Positions 34,227-43,272 of a stretch of 64,000 nucleotides of DNA are shown in pieces. The notes beneath the pieces are model-generated. The model saw only the letters and a program-made list of their open reading frames with translations, was not told where the DNA came from and made no database searches. A program made the position numbers and the translations under genes. This DNA comes from Solirubrobacter ginsenosidimutans (GTDB lineage Bacteria; Actinomycetota; Thermoleophilia; Solirubrobacterales; Solirubrobacteraceae), in the NCBI RefSeq assembly GCF_027587205.1, contig NZ_JAPDOD010000001.1:372001-436000 (forward strand), given 5' to 3'. Position 1 is the stretch's first letter. Every line of letters starts with the position of its first letter.

Positions 34227-37200
34227 ATGTTCGCTCGCTTCCAGCGGCGTGCTTCTGCGCGCCCGTGGTTCGTCGGGGTCGCGTCGGCTCTGGCCGTCCT
34301 TGCACTGACCGGCGTCGCGGCCGCCGCGATGGGCGGCCTTCACGGCGTCAATCGCGTCTTCGGCTTCAGCCGGGTCGGCGACGTGGTCAACGGCCGCGTA
34401 TTGCTGCCGGACAACCAGTGGATCTCGCCCTTCGGCAAGCGGTATTCGATCCTCGACCACACGGCGCTGGGCAGTGCGATCAGCCCCGACGGGACCAAGC
34501 TCGCCGTCTCGGAGTCCGGCGCCGTGCTGGGCATCCTCGACGCGGCGACCGGCAACTCGGTTCAGCAGGTCTCGGTCGGCGGTGACGGCTCCGAAGGCGC
34601 CGACCCGCCGGTCTACTCGCCCGACGGGGCGTCCCTGTGGGTGCCGCAGTCGGCCGACCTGATCCGCTTCGCCGTCGCCGCCGACGGCACCGTCACGAAG
34701 ACGGCCACGATCGCGCTGGCCGGCGGCCTGCCCTCGGGCATGGCGTTCTCGGCCGATCAGACCAAGCTCTACGTCGCGCTCAACGGCAAGAACACGCTGG
34801 GCGTGATCGACACGGCGACCAACACGCTCACCAAGCAGATCCCGGTGGGCAACGCGCCGCGCGGCGTCGTCGTCGTGGGCAACCAGGCGTTCGTCGCCAA
34901 TGAGGGCGGCCGCCCGGCGGTCGCGGGCGACACCACCAACACGTCCTACGGCACGCCGATCGTCTCTGACCCCAGCACGGGCGCCGCGACGACCGGCACG
35001 GTGTCGGTGGTCGATCTCGGCGTCGAGACGGAGAGCACGACGATCAAGGTCGGCCTGGAGCCCACCGTCGAGTACCTCAACGGCGGCACGCTGTTCGTCG
35101 CGAACTCCAACAACGACAGCGTCTCGATCATCGACACGCGGACGCGCAAGGTCACGCAGACCTTCAACGTCAACCCGCTGCCGGGCACGACGATCGGCAG
35201 CAACCCGAACGGCATCACGATGCCCGACGCGCAGCACGTGCTGGTCAGCATCGGCCGCGACAACGCCGTGGCGGTCTACAAGTACAACGGCCCGGCGTAC
35301 CCGATCCAGTACCAAGGCCTGATCCCGACCGACTCCTACCCGATCGACGTGCAGTACGACGCGCCGCTCGGCCGCGTGGTCGTGACCAACGTCAAGGGCA
35401 TCGGCGCGCGCGGGACGCCCAACTCCTCCACCACCGGCGGTGGCGGCGGCGCGCTCGGGCGCAACACCTACAACTACACCGGCTCGATCACGACGTTCGC
35501 CATGCCATCGAATCAGGTGCTCGGCGACCTCACCGAGAGCGTCTTCGAGAACAACGACTGGAAGAAGCTCGTCAAGCAGGCCGACCACTACAAGAAGTCG
35601 CGCAAGCCCTCGGCGATCCCCGAGTTCCTCGGCGGCAAGTCGCCGATCAAGCACGTCTTCCTGATCATCAAGGAGAACCGCACCTACGACCAGGTGCTGG
35701 GTGACATCGGCAAGGGCGAGAGCAGCGCGGCGCTGACCAGCTACGGCCAGGCGATCACGCCCAACCAGCACGCGCTCGCCAACCAGTTCACCCTCTTCGA
35801 CAACTTCTTCGACGAGGGCACGCTGTCGGCCGACGGCCACAACTGGCTGATGCAGGCCGACGCCAACGACTACCTCGAGAAGCAGTTCGGCGCCTTCGTG
35901 CGCAGCTACCCGTTCGACGGTGGCGACCCGCTCGCCTACCAGCGTGACGGCTTCCTGTGGAACGCCGCCCAGCGGGCCGGCAACACGGTCCGCAACTACG
36001 GCGAGTACGAGAGCCACATCAACCTGCCGTCGCCGACGCCGTCGTGGAACGACTGGTGGCACGACGCCCAGGTCATGGAGGGCAAGCTCGACGACAAGCT
36101 GCGGATCACTTCCTCCAAGAGCTACTCGGACGTCCCGTCGCTGAATGACATCTCCAACCCGGCGTTCCCGATGTTCGACACGGACATCCCGGACCAGTAC
36201 CGGGCCGATATCTGGGAGAAGGACTTCGACGCCGCCCTGGACTCCGGCAAGCTCCCCAACCTGACGCTGATGTCACTGCCCGCCGACCACACCGGCGGTG
36301 GGCCAGGACCGGTCGAGCAGGTCGCCGACAACGACCTCGCCGTCGGGCGCATCGTCTCCGACATCTCCAACAGCAAGGTGTGGAAGAACAGCGCGGTGTT
36401 CGTCCTGGAGGACGACACCCAGGCCGGCACCGATCACATCGACGGCCATCGCGGCCCGCTGTACATCGCCAGCCCGTACGTCGCCCACGACGCGATCAAC
36501 AGCGAGTACTTCACCCAGCTCAACGTCGTCAAGACGATCGAGCAGATCCTCGGCATCCAGCCCATGAACCAGGAGGACCGGGCCGCCGAGCCGATGTGGA
36601 GCGCGTTCAGCGACACGCCGGACCTGACCCCGTTCAACGCCATCGACGTGCCCGCCGCCCAGCCGCCGGCGCCGCCCGCTCCGGTGTCGGCCGCGACGTG
36701 CTCGTCACAGGCCCCGAGCGCGGCGCAGACCACCGCCACGCCGCCGTGGACCACGATCGCCGGCGCCTCGGCGCTCGACGTGGTCGCCGGCGACAGCTAC
36801 TACGCCGTCAAGAACGGCTGCGTGCAGGCCGACATCGTCACGCGCGCGGCGGCCAACGGCGGCCAGGGCACGCTGGGGGCTGGCTGGCTGGCCGACTTCG
36901 GCATCACCGACACGCTCCACCAGGAGCAGTTCGACTGGAGTGAGCTGGACCTGACCACGAAGGACTACCTGCACCCGATCAACACCTCCTCGATCTGGGG
37001 CCTCACCGCCGCGACCCTGCCGCTGCCGAACATCTCGATCGAGGACGGCAGCACGGTCGTCGCGTCGGGGACCGGCAAGCAGCAGAACGGCGACAACACC
37101 AACAAGATCCAGGCGACGATGCGGACGACCGCGGTCGCCGGCGCCCCGGCGTTGAAGATGGCGGTCACGCTGCACAACACCGACACGAGCGACTACCACG

Positions 37201-37880
37201 GCTTCCTGCACTACCAGCTCGATCCGGACACGTCCAACGACGTCGCCTACGTCCCGGGCGTCAGCGGCGGGAACCCGGACTTCGTGTTCTCCGGCTGGAC
37301 GTCGAACTACCTGTTCCACGACAACGACAGCTCGATCGCGAACCCGGCCGACGGGCTCGTGTGGGATGCCTCGCAGCCGATCGAGGCGCTCGAGGGCCAG
37401 AACCTCAACGGCATCACCTACGGCATCTGGTTCAACGCCGAGGTGCCCGCCGGAGGCGACAAGACGATCACCTGGTACCAGGTGCAGGACTACCCCGGGC
37501 AGTTCGACAAGCAGGCGAACATCGTCAAGTGGGTGAACCTGCTGGTCGGCGCCAAGCCGGCCTCGGCTTCCCGCGCGGTCGCCGCCGAGGCCAAGGCGCC
37601 GAAGCCGGGCACCCGTTCGCTCTCGGCGAGCTCGCTGGCCACCACCGGGGCGCCAAAGAAGTACAACCGCATCGCGACGGCGTGGGTGGAGTGGTCGCAC
37701 AAGCAGCGCCTCGGTGGCCGTCACCCCGCGGTCGACCTGGTCAACTCGGCCCAGCTCAACCGGCTCGATTGGTACCTGACCAAGGGCTGGACCAAGCCGT
37801 ACCCGGGCGACAAGAAGATCCTCGCCCCGGATGTGGTTCCCGGGCACGAACTGCCCGCCGGGTACCTCGGCGAGGGCTAA
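34227..37880 (+). CDS. Secreted beta-propeller/phosphoesterase protein (PF04185-type)
   Basis: The 1217-residue protein has a signal or anchor segment at about 14-34 (WFVGVASALAVLALTGVAAA). A YVTN-type propeller covers about 60-430, with repeated units such as TLGVIDTATNTLTKQIPVG and SVSIIDTRTRKVTQTF. A phosphoesterase domain of the alkaline-phosphatase superfamily (phospholipase C/acid phosphatase group) lies at about 470-790: IKHVFLIIKENRTYDQVLGD, DGHNWLMQADANDYLE, PNLTLMSLPADHTGGG and DDTQAGTDHIDGHRGPLY. The C-terminal ~400 residues are beta-rich with a Pro/Ala linker and a Lys/Ala-rich segment. It probably releases phosphate from organic esters outside the cell. It is monocistronic. Confidence 0.88.
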   Translation: MFARFQRRASARPWFVGVASALAVLALTGVAAAAMGGLHGVNRVFGFSRVGDVVNGRVLLPDNQWISPFGKRYSILDHTALGSAISPDGTKLAVSESGAVLGILDAATGNSVQQVSVGGDGSEGADPPVYSPDGASLWVPQSADLIRFAVAADGTVTKTATIALAGGLPSGMAFSADQTKLYVALNGKNTLGVIDTATNTLTKQIPVGNAPRGVVVVGNQAFVANEGGRPAVAGDTTNTSYGTPIVSDPSTGAATTGTVSVVDLGVETESTTIKVGLEPTVEYLNGGTLFVANSNNDSVSIIDTRTRKVTQTFNVNPLPGTTIGSNPNGITMPDAQHVLVSIGRDNAVAVYKYNGPAYPIQYQGLIPTDSYPIDVQYDAPLGRVVVTNVKGIGARGTPNSSTTGGGGGALGRNTYNYTGSITTFAMPSNQVLGDLTESVFENNDWKKLVKQADHYKKSRKPSAIPEFLGGKSPIKHVFLIIKENRTYDQVLGDIGKGESSAALTSYGQAITPNQHALANQFTLFDNFFDEGTLSADGHNWLMQADANDYLEKQFGAFVRSYPFDGGDPLAYQRDGFLWNAAQRAGNTVRNYGEYESHINLPSPTPSWNDWWHDAQVMEGKLDDKLRITSSKSYSDVPSLNDISNPAFPMFDTDIPDQYRADIWEKDFDAALDSGKLPNLTLMSLPADHTGGGPGPVEQVADNDLAVGRIVSDISNSKVWKNSAVFVLEDDTQAGTDHIDGHRGPLYIASPYVAHDAINSEYFTQLNVVKTIEQILGIQPMNQEDRAAEPMWSAFSDTPDLTPFNAIDVPAAQPPAPPAPVSAATCSSQAPSAAQTTATPPWTTIAGASALDVVAGDSYYAVKNGCVQADIVTRAAANGGQGTLGAGWLADFGITDTLHQEQFDWSELDLTTKDYLHPINTSSIWGLTAATLPLPNISIEDGSTVVASGTGKQQNGDNTNKIQATMRTTAVAGAPALKMAVTLHNTDTSDYHGFLHYQLDPDTSNDVAYVPGVSGGNPDFVFSGWTSNYLFHDNDSSIANPADGLVWDASQPIEALEGQNLNGITYGIWFNAEVPAGGDKTITWYQVQDYPGQFDKQANIVKWVNLLVGAKPASASRAVAAEAKAPKPGTRSLSASSLATTGAPKKYNRIATAWVEWSHKQRLGGRHPAVDLVNSAQLNRLDWYLTKGWTKPYPGDKKILAPDVVPGHELPAGYLGEG

Positions 37881-37883
37881 AGC

Positions 37884-38309
37884 TCAGGTCGCGGGAAAGC
37901 AGCCGTCAACCGCGTAGATCGGGTTGGCGACTGTTTTCCCCGCGCGCGTGCGGATGGTCTGACCGCCGAGCTGCACCGGTGTGCCCTCGGCGGTCCAGCA
38001 TCCGTCGGGTTTGACCGTCAGGTTCCAGTTGAAACTCACGGGGGTGTCGGCCCCGTCGATGAGGAACGTGATCGTGCAGACCCAGTTGGCGCCGGCGCCC
38101 TGGTCGCGCACGCTCGCGTCGCCCTTGACGCACTTCGCGCGGGTGTTCAGCGGCGCGGCCGTCGAGACGCCTTCCAGCTGCTGCTTCCAGCGGTACATGC
38201 GTTCGAAGGTGGGCGCGACCGAGCCGCTGACCCGGTCGACGGTGATGCCCGTCGAACCGCACCCGGCGGTGATCGCGGCCAGCCCGGCGAGGGCCACGGC
38301 GCGCTTCAT
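37884..38309 (-). CDS. Small lipoprotein coupled to an ABC transporter gene
   Basis: The 141-residue product has a signal peptide and lipobox ITAGC (Cys about 17). The mature part is a small beta-rich domain with four further Cys (RAKCVKGD, WVCTITF, DGCWTAEG, DGCFPAT), probably two disulfides outside the membrane. ATG 38309 overlaps the ABC gene stop by 4 bp. Co-translation with an export-type ABC protein suggests that they act together, but no known partner family is recognised. Confidence 0.78.
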   Translation of the reverse strand: MKRAVALAGLAAITAGCGSTGITVDRVSGSVAPTFERMYRWKQQLEGVSTAAPLNTRAKCVKGDASVRDQGAGANWVCTITFLIDGADTPVSFNWNLTVKPDGCWTAEGTPVQLGGQTIRTRAGKTVANPIYAVDGCFPAT

Positions 38310-40084
38310 GCCGCCACCGCGTCGCGCCGGCGGATGGTGAGCGCGAGCGCGATCACCGCGACCGCGGTCCAGCCCAGGGCGACCAGCATCGCGGTGACGA
38401 GCGGCGCGACTTGGCTGGGGGCCTCGAAGAGCACGTGCCAGGCATCCAGCGCCGCGGACGGCAGCAGCTCGCGCAGCAGCGGCGGACCGTCGATGAGCCA
38501 GAAGATCTGCAGCACCACGCCGGCCAGCACCGGGGCGACGATTCCCGCCACCGAGTTGCGCGTGCGCGCCGAGAGGAACAGCGCGAAGGCGGTCCAAGCG
38601 AGCGCGGCGGGCAATGCCGCGGCCCACGACGCGGCGACGAGGCCGAACGCGTGGCCGTTGGAGAAGAGCGTGCCGGTCAGCCCAGGCAGGTCGTTGGGGC
38701 CGGCGATGGCCAGGCCCGCCACGCTCGAGGACACGGCGAGCAGCACCACGGTCAGGACCGCGGAGACGATCGACACGACGATCTTGCCGGCTAGGATCGC
38801 GCTCTCGGGCCGCGAGCGCGTGAGCAGCGTGGGCCACGTGCCGAGGCGGTCCTCGCTGGAGAGGATGTCGCCGGCGACCAGGCTGCCGAGCAGCGGAAAC
38901 GCCCACGAGGCGAGGAACGTCAGCACCAGCAAGGGCAATGCCGCTCCCGCCTGCAGGACCCAGCGACCGTAGAGCGTGTCGTTGGGCAGGCTGCCCGCGC
39001 TCTTGACCGCCAGCGCGAACAGCCACGGCGCGACGATGCACGCCGCCAGCAGCACTTTGAGCTTGATCTGCGCGCGCAGCTTGCGCACCTCGACGGCGCA
39101 GACGGCGCGCACGTCGCCCGCCGTCATCCGCACGCGGTGCTCGGTGACCGGCACCGGGACCGGCGAGGCCGAGGCGCGCAGGGCCTCGGGCGGAACCTCG
39201 GTCAGGCGGGTGAACAGCGCGCGCAGCGGGGATGCTCCAGGGGCGATCGCGCGGATGCCGACCTCGGCCTTGCCGAGCGCCACCGTCAACCGCTCCAGCG
39301 TGTCGGTCTCGGCGATCACGCGCAGACCGTCGGCCGCGCGGACGGCCGGGACGTCGAGGGCCGTGGCGACCTGCGCCGCGGACGCGTCGTCGGCGGTGCG
39401 CAGCACGTGCTCGGGCGACGGCGCCTGCGCGCGCAGATCGGCGATCGGCCCGCTCCACGCCACTTCGCCGTCGCGCAGCACGGTGATCTCGTCGCAGACG
39501 CTGTCGATCGTCACCAGATCGTGGCTCGACAGCAGCACCGCCGTGCCCTCGCGCGCCAGTTCGCGGACCGTCCGCCAGAGCTCCTCGGCGCCCGTCGGGT
39601 CCAGGCCGTTGGCGGGCTCGTCGAGCAGCAGGAGACGCGGCCGGCGCATCAACGCCGCGGCGAGCCCGAGTCGCTGGCGCATGCCGAGCGAGAACCCTCC
39701 GACCTTGCGGTCCGCGACGTCCGCGAGCCCGACCCGCTCGAGCACCGTCGCCGGGTCGGCGTGGCCGTTGCCGTCGAGGATCGACAGCAGGCGCAGGTTC
39801 TCGCGCGCGCTGAGATACGGGTAGAACCGCGGGTCGTCGACGAGCCCCGCGAGGCCGCCCTGCGGTCGCGCGGCCGCACTGGCGCGGTCCTCGCCCAGCA
39901 CCCGGATCACCCCCGCGTCAGGGCGCACCAGGCGCAGCACGCTGCGCAACAGCGTGGTCTTGCCGGACCCGTTGGGACCGACGAGGCCATGGATCGAGCC
40001 GGCACGCACCGCGAGCGTGACGCCCGCCAGGGCTTCGCGATCTCCATAGCGCTTGGTCAGACCGTCGATCGCGAGCGCAGCCAT
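38306..40084 (-). CDS. ABC transporter, ATPase and permease fused in one chain
   Basis: The protein has 592 residues. The ATPase comes first: Walker A GPNGSGKTT (about 38-46), signature FSLGMRQRLGLAAAL (about 132-146), Walker B LLLLDEPANGLDP, and switch His in SSHDLVT. A regulatory stretch (about 215-310) links it to an ABC-2-type permease with six membrane segments (about 335-592; LLAACIVAPWLFALAV through AVIALALTI). The ATPase resembles CcmA/NatA-type half-transporters whose permease is normally a separate gene; the fused order is less common. Start ATG 40084 is chosen from the family N-terminus MAALAIDGLTKRYGDREAL. Its stop overlaps the lipoprotein start. Confidence 0.87.
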   Translation of the reverse strand: MAALAIDGLTKRYGDREALAGVTLAVRAGSIHGLVGPNGSGKTTLLRSVLRLVRPDAGVIRVLGEDRASAAARPQGGLAGLVDDPRFYPYLSARENLRLLSILDGNGHADPATVLERVGLADVADRKVGGFSLGMRQRLGLAAALMRRPRLLLLDEPANGLDPTGAEELWRTVRELAREGTAVLLSSHDLVTIDSVCDEITVLRDGEVAWSGPIADLRAQAPSPEHVLRTADDASAAQVATALDVPAVRAADGLRVIAETDTLERLTVALGKAEVGIRAIAPGASPLRALFTRLTEVPPEALRASASPVPVPVTEHRVRMTAGDVRAVCAVEVRKLRAQIKLKVLLAACIVAPWLFALAVKSAGSLPNDTLYGRWVLQAGAALPLLVLTFLASWAFPLLGSLVAGDILSSEDRLGTWPTLLTRSRPESAILAGKIVVSIVSAVLTVVLLAVSSSVAGLAIAGPNDLPGLTGTLFSNGHAFGLVAASWAAALPAALAWTAFALFLSARTRNSVAGIVAPVLAGVVLQIFWLIDGPPLLRELLPSAALDAWHVLFEAPSQVAPLVTAMLVALGWTAVAVIALALTIRRRDAVAA

Positions 40085-40101
40085 GCGAGCGCGCCACACA
40101 A

Positions 40102-40137
40102 TCACGCCACCGCGATCCAGATGTTGCCGTGGCGTGA
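40102..40137. promoter_or_regulatory. Long inverted repeat TCACGCCAC-N18-GTGGCGTGA
   Basis: Perfect 9-bp arms separated by 18 bp, 18 bp upstream of the ABC fusion start codon. It is either an operator with widely spaced half-sites (27-bp centre distance) or an mRNA-leader hairpin. The rest of 40085-40214 shows no gene. Confidence 0.45.
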
Positions 40138-40214
40138 CCCGCTATGCCTTGTTCTCGGTCTACCGGGGCTGGGGCCCGTTTCTGAGGGTCGGAGCGACTT
40201 GTGTAATTGCGACT

Positions 40215-41180
40215 TCAGCTCCGTTCAGACGCGTCATCCTCGAACCGCACGCTGATCTCCTCGCGCTCGTCGTGGCGACTGGCTTCGGCGCTGCGCCGCA
40301 GCGCCTCACGGTCGGCGGGCGCGAAGTCGCCGGTGAGCGACCGCGGCCACAGGCGCCGGCGCAGGACGACGTTGACCTCCGCCGCGAACAGCAACAGGTG
40401 CGACGCGAGCCAGAACCACGACAACAGCCCGATGACGAGCGCGAACGTCCCGTAGGTATCGCTGGCGCCGATCACCGTGCGGTTGACGTACACCCCTCCC
40501 ACGGACTGCAGGATCAGTCCGCCGACAGCCGCCAGCGTGACGCCGGGCAGCAGCTCGGGAATCCGGAAGGGTCGCTGCGTCAGCAGACCGAACACCGCCA
40601 GCAGCACGGCGACGTTCAACACGAGCGAGAGCGCCACGGCGGTCAGCCGCTCGAGGCTCGGGCCGATGCCGCCGCCGAGCGCCAGGCCGGCGAGCAGGGT
40701 CGAGGCGACGAGGGCGACACCGAGCACCGCCAGGGCGGCCAGACCGTACGCCCGCGCCAGCAGCGCCTTGCGCTGCTCGAAACGCGGCACGTCCCAGATC
40801 TCGTTGAACGCCCGGCCGAGCGCAAGCGTCACGCCCAGACCCGCCCACAACGCGCCGACGAGCCCGATGACGAGGGCCGGCGTGCTGCCGGTCAACGGCT
40901 CCACCTGGTCGGAGAGCTGCGCCCCGATACCCGGGATCCGGGCCACCGCCGAATCGACGATGTCCTGTTGCAGCGCCGGATCGTCCTCGAGCACGAAGCC
41001 CAGCACCGAGACAAAGACGAGCAGGAGCGGGAACAGCGACAGGAAGCCGTAGTACGCCATCAGCGCCGCCAAGCTCGAGGCCCGGTCCTCGCCGAACTTC
41101 TTCAGCACCGCGAACGGGAACGCGACCGCCGCATGGGCCCGCTGCCACGCATCAACCGCCGCTAGGGCGCGAGCCCACAT
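40215..41180 (-). CDS. YihY/BrkB family membrane protein (copy 3)
   Basis: The 321-residue protein is the third family member here: LAALMAYYGFLSLFPLLLVF in TM1, WAGLGVTLALGRAFNEIWDV, VNRTVIGASDTYGTFALVIG and LSWFWLASHLLLFAAEVNVV, plus a charged C-terminal tail. ATG 41180 is preferred to a TTG two codons earlier. It stands alone on the minus strand, with the ABC operon downstream after a 130-bp gap. Envelope role unknown. Confidence 0.87.
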   Translation of the reverse strand: MWARALAAVDAWQRAHAAVAFPFAVLKKFGEDRASSLAALMAYYGFLSLFPLLLVFVSVLGFVLEDDPALQQDIVDSAVARIPGIGAQLSDQVEPLTGSTPALVIGLVGALWAGLGVTLALGRAFNEIWDVPRFEQRKALLARAYGLAALAVLGVALVASTLLAGLALGGGIGPSLERLTAVALSLVLNVAVLLAVFGLLTQRPFRIPELLPGVTLAAVGGLILQSVGGVYVNRTVIGASDTYGTFALVIGLLSWFWLASHLLLFAAEVNVVLRRRLWPRSLTGDFAPADREALRRSAEASRHDEREEISVRFEDDASERS

Positions 41181-41264
41181 GCACAACAGCCTTCCATCGT
41201 TGGCACAGCGTCGTCCGGTCGAGGATCATCGGCCGACGAATGGGGCGACCGGCCGCGACTCCGC

Positions 41265-41569
41265 TCATCGGAGGGCGATCACAGACCGGTCTCCGACAGC
41301 GAAGCTCGCGACAAGACGCCTGACGTCCCACTCGAACGGTCCGCGCAGCGTCTCGTCGAAGTCGTTGACGCCGAACACCAGTCGCCGCGTCTGCGCCTGC
41401 TCCTCGAGCACGGCGACCGGATCGCGCCGGACCGATGGCGGCTCCCATCCGGCGTGCGCGGAGCGCGGCACCTGCGAGCGTGCCAGCTTGCCTCTGGCGG
41501 TCCGTTCCGCACGCGGTCCTCGAGGAGCTCGACCGTCTCGCGGTCCCGGCGGCTGACGTCTGCCGGCAC
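41265..41569 (-). pseudogene. DUF2252 gene remnant (frameshift, internal deletion, truncation)
   Basis: Translating the minus strand from GTG 41569 gives VPADVSRRDRETVELLEDRV, then the frame must shift near 41485 to reach RGKLARSQVPRSAHAGWEPP and PVAVLEEQAQTR, all typical of the DUF2252 N-terminus. RLVFGVNDFDETLRGPFEWD and VRRLVASFAVGDRS follow directly. In intact family members these blocks are separated by about 70 residues (a YGRM...GDAHLSNFG segment). The frame ends at 41265, far short of the usual ~430 residues. The piece is therefore a decayed gene carrying at least a frameshift, an internal deletion and a 3' loss. DUF2252 members have a kinase-like fold and unknown function. Confidence 0.75.
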
Positions 41570-41577
41570 GAGGGGTT

Positions 41578-42048
41578 CTAGGGCGTCTCGGTCCGGCGAA
41601 CCACGTCGTCGACCGCGGCGACGGCGGCCACATAAGCGACGTGGGTGCCCAGGCTGGTTGCCAGCATGTCGGGTGGCCAGCGCCACGGCGGCGGCGTGCG
41701 GCCAAGCAGCGGGAACAGCGTCAGCGTCGCGGTCATCAGCGTTCCGCCGAACAGGACGCTGGCCCATGGCTCCCCGACCAGGCGACGCAGCGAGCCGTGC
41801 AGCAGGCCGAACGCCGAGCCGTAGCTCCAGCGCAGCACGAAGCCGAGTTCCCGATCTCCGCGGTCAGTGACGTGCGGGAGGTGCATCACCGTCGCGACGA
41901 TCTTGCCCGGAACGAGCGAGTCGTCGTAGTCCAGCGGGCCGGTGTGCCGGCTCCGGCGCAGCCACCGCTCGCCGGCGTAGGCGAGCGTCATCGTTGCCGT
42001 GCCCGCGGTACCCGCGAGCACGCTGCGAACCGGCCAGGCAATGGGCAT
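41578..42048 (-). CDS. Small multi-helix membrane protein, unknown family
   Basis: The 156-residue protein has about four hydrophobic segments (RSVLAGTAGTATMTLAYAGE; WASVLFGGTLMTATLTLFPL; MLATSLGTHVAYVAAVAAVD). Between them is a polar loop with RHTGPLDYDDSLVPGKIVAT and the Arg/Trp-rich LGFVLRWSYGSAFGLLHGSL. It resembles small actinobacterial membrane proteins beside DUF1269/DUF2252 genes, but I cannot name a family. Two copies of the 17-bp repeat lie upstream at 35 and 129 bp. Confidence 0.7.
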   Translation of the reverse strand: MPIAWPVRSVLAGTAGTATMTLAYAGERWLRRSRHTGPLDYDDSLVPGKIVATVMHLPHVTDRGDRELGFVLRWSYGSAFGLLHGSLRRLVGEPWASVLFGGTLMTATLTLFPLLGRTPPPWRWPPDMLATSLGTHVAYVAAVAAVDDVVRRTETP

Positions 42049-42082
42049 CTTGGGAGCCCATCAGCCGGCCGGCGAGAACACA

Positions 42083-42099
42083 TCATCCGGACAAGGTGA
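42083..42099. promoter_or_regulatory. 17-bp inverted repeat (TCATCC-GGACA-AGGTGA)
   Basis: The element lies 35 bp upstream of the membrane-protein start at 42048, the closest placement in the set. The right arm differs from consensus at its first base. Confidence 0.55.
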
Positions 42100-42176
42100 C
42101 GACGGGCCGATCAGCTCGGCGGACCCGGCGCTGTCGAGACGGATCACGCCTGCCCGCCGCGCGAGCGCTCAGGTGA

Positions 42177-42193
42177 TCATCCGCATCGCATGA
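42177..42193. promoter_or_regulatory. 17-bp inverted repeat (TCATCC-GCATC-GCATGA), second upstream copy
   Basis: It lies 94 bp from the 42083 copy and 129 bp from the same gene start, possibly a distal site. The rest of 42049-42250 shows no gene. Confidence 0.5.
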
Positions 42194-42250
42194 CGACCGC
42201 ACACGCCCTGCGGTACAGCATGGGCGCACAATCCCACCGAGGCTCGCGGC

Positions 42251-42751
42251 TTAGACCTTCGCGACTTCGCGCGCGGCGAGCGTGGCCTTCAACTGCGCCT
42301 CGGACTCGTCGCTCAGCGAGCTCTGGATGACCTCGCCACCGAACCGCGAGATCTCGGGCAGCACCTTGTCCGGCGTCGAGCGGTGCACGAGCACGATCAG
42401 CGCAGCGCTGCCCGGCTCGAGCTTCGCGCCGAGCGCCTTGAGGAACTTGTCGTCGACGCCGACGTCGGCCATCGCTCCTGCGGCGCCGCCCGCCGCAGCA
42501 CCGATGGCCATCCCGACCAGCGGGGCGAGGAACAGCAGCCCGATCAGGCCGCCCCACAATGCGCCGCCCGTCGCACCGGCGGCTCCCAGCTTCGCGGTCT
42601 GGTGAAGCTTGACCTTGCCCCCCTGATCACGGGTGACGACCACCGCGTCCTCGAGCTCGATGCTCTGCTCGGTCTGCAACCGCGACAGCGTCGCGAGCAC
42701 GTCCTCGGCGGTGGCCAGGTCGGGATAGGCGATTGCGATCAGATTGGACAT
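42251..42751 (-). CDS. DUF1269 family protein
   Basis: The 166-residue protein matches DUF1269: IAIAYPDLATAEDVLATLSR, ELEDAVVVTRDQGGKVKLHQ, then a Gly/Ala-rich membrane hairpin (GGALWGGLIGLLFLAPLVG to AAAGGAAGAMADVGVDD). The C-terminal part LEPGSAALIVLVHRSTPDKV is typical. Family function is unknown; members are common in stress-related operons. It lies 65 bp downstream of the SRPBCC gene on the same strand and may be the last gene of the sulfatase operon. Confidence 0.88.
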   Translation of the reverse strand: MSNLIAIAYPDLATAEDVLATLSRLQTEQSIELEDAVVVTRDQGGKVKLHQTAKLGAAGATGGALWGGLIGLLFLAPLVGMAIGAAAGGAAGAMADVGVDDKFLKALGAKLEPGSAALIVLVHRSTPDKVLPEISRFGGEVIQSSLSDESEAQLKATLAAREVAKV

Positions 42752-42816
42752 CTGCGCCCTTTCGTTCGTTGTCTGGGATCGTGCGGGATTGGGACGAGTA
42801 CGTGTCCCTCATTCGT

Positions 42817-43269
42817 TCACGCGACGTGCTCCATCAAGGAGGCGTCAACCACGGGCAGCGCGGCCGTGATCTTGCGCTGCAGCACCCGGGCGAGCAGTCC
42901 GGCGAGGCCGGGGATCTTCGCGCCGAAGCCGATTTCGTAATGCAGGTGGGTGCCGCCGGTCGGGATCACGGTGTAGGACTGGATCCCCTCGTGGCCGGTG
43001 ATCAAGGAGGCCACGATCGAACCGCCGGCGATCGTGTACCGGATCAGCTCGTCCTGCCGGTACTCGGTCACCGTCTCCTCGAAGGACGGCAGCGGCCCGA
43101 GTTTGAGCGTGCGAGTTGAGCCGATGCCGTTGCGTGGCTCATCGTTGGGGCGGTCGACGCGCACGACCCGGGCGCCGAACAGCGGTTCGAGGTTCTCGTG
43201 CTCGGCGAGGTGGTCGAACACGGCGGGGCGCGGGGCGCTGAAGTCGTGGTCGATGACAACGCGTGCCAC
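42817..43269 (-). CDS. SRPBCC (polyketide cyclase/START-like) protein
   Basis: The 150-residue soluble protein has the SRPBCC helix-grip pattern: VVIDHDFSAPRPAVFDHLAE start, IGSTRTLKLGPLPSFEETVT strands, LIRYTIAGGSIVASLITGHE, and the long C-terminal helix IPGLAGLLARVLQRKITAAL. Such proteins bind hydrophobic ligands; the ligand is unknown. It begins 3 bp after the DUF1269-like gene stop at 43273, within an operon that includes the sulfatase. Confidence 0.82.
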   Translation of the reverse strand: MARVVIDHDFSAPRPAVFDHLAEHENLEPLFGARVVRVDRPNDEPRNGIGSTRTLKLGPLPSFEETVTEYRQDELIRYTIAGGSIVASLITGHEGIQSYTVIPTGGTHLHYEIGFGAKIPGLAGLLARVLQRKITAALPVVDASLMEHVA

Positions 43270-43272
43270 CGG

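Noticed and set aside
41263..41280. Inverted repeat TCATCG-GAGGG-CGATCA as another regulon site
   Set aside because: Both halves lack the CC/GG core, and it lies at the end of a pseudogene with no start codon nearby.
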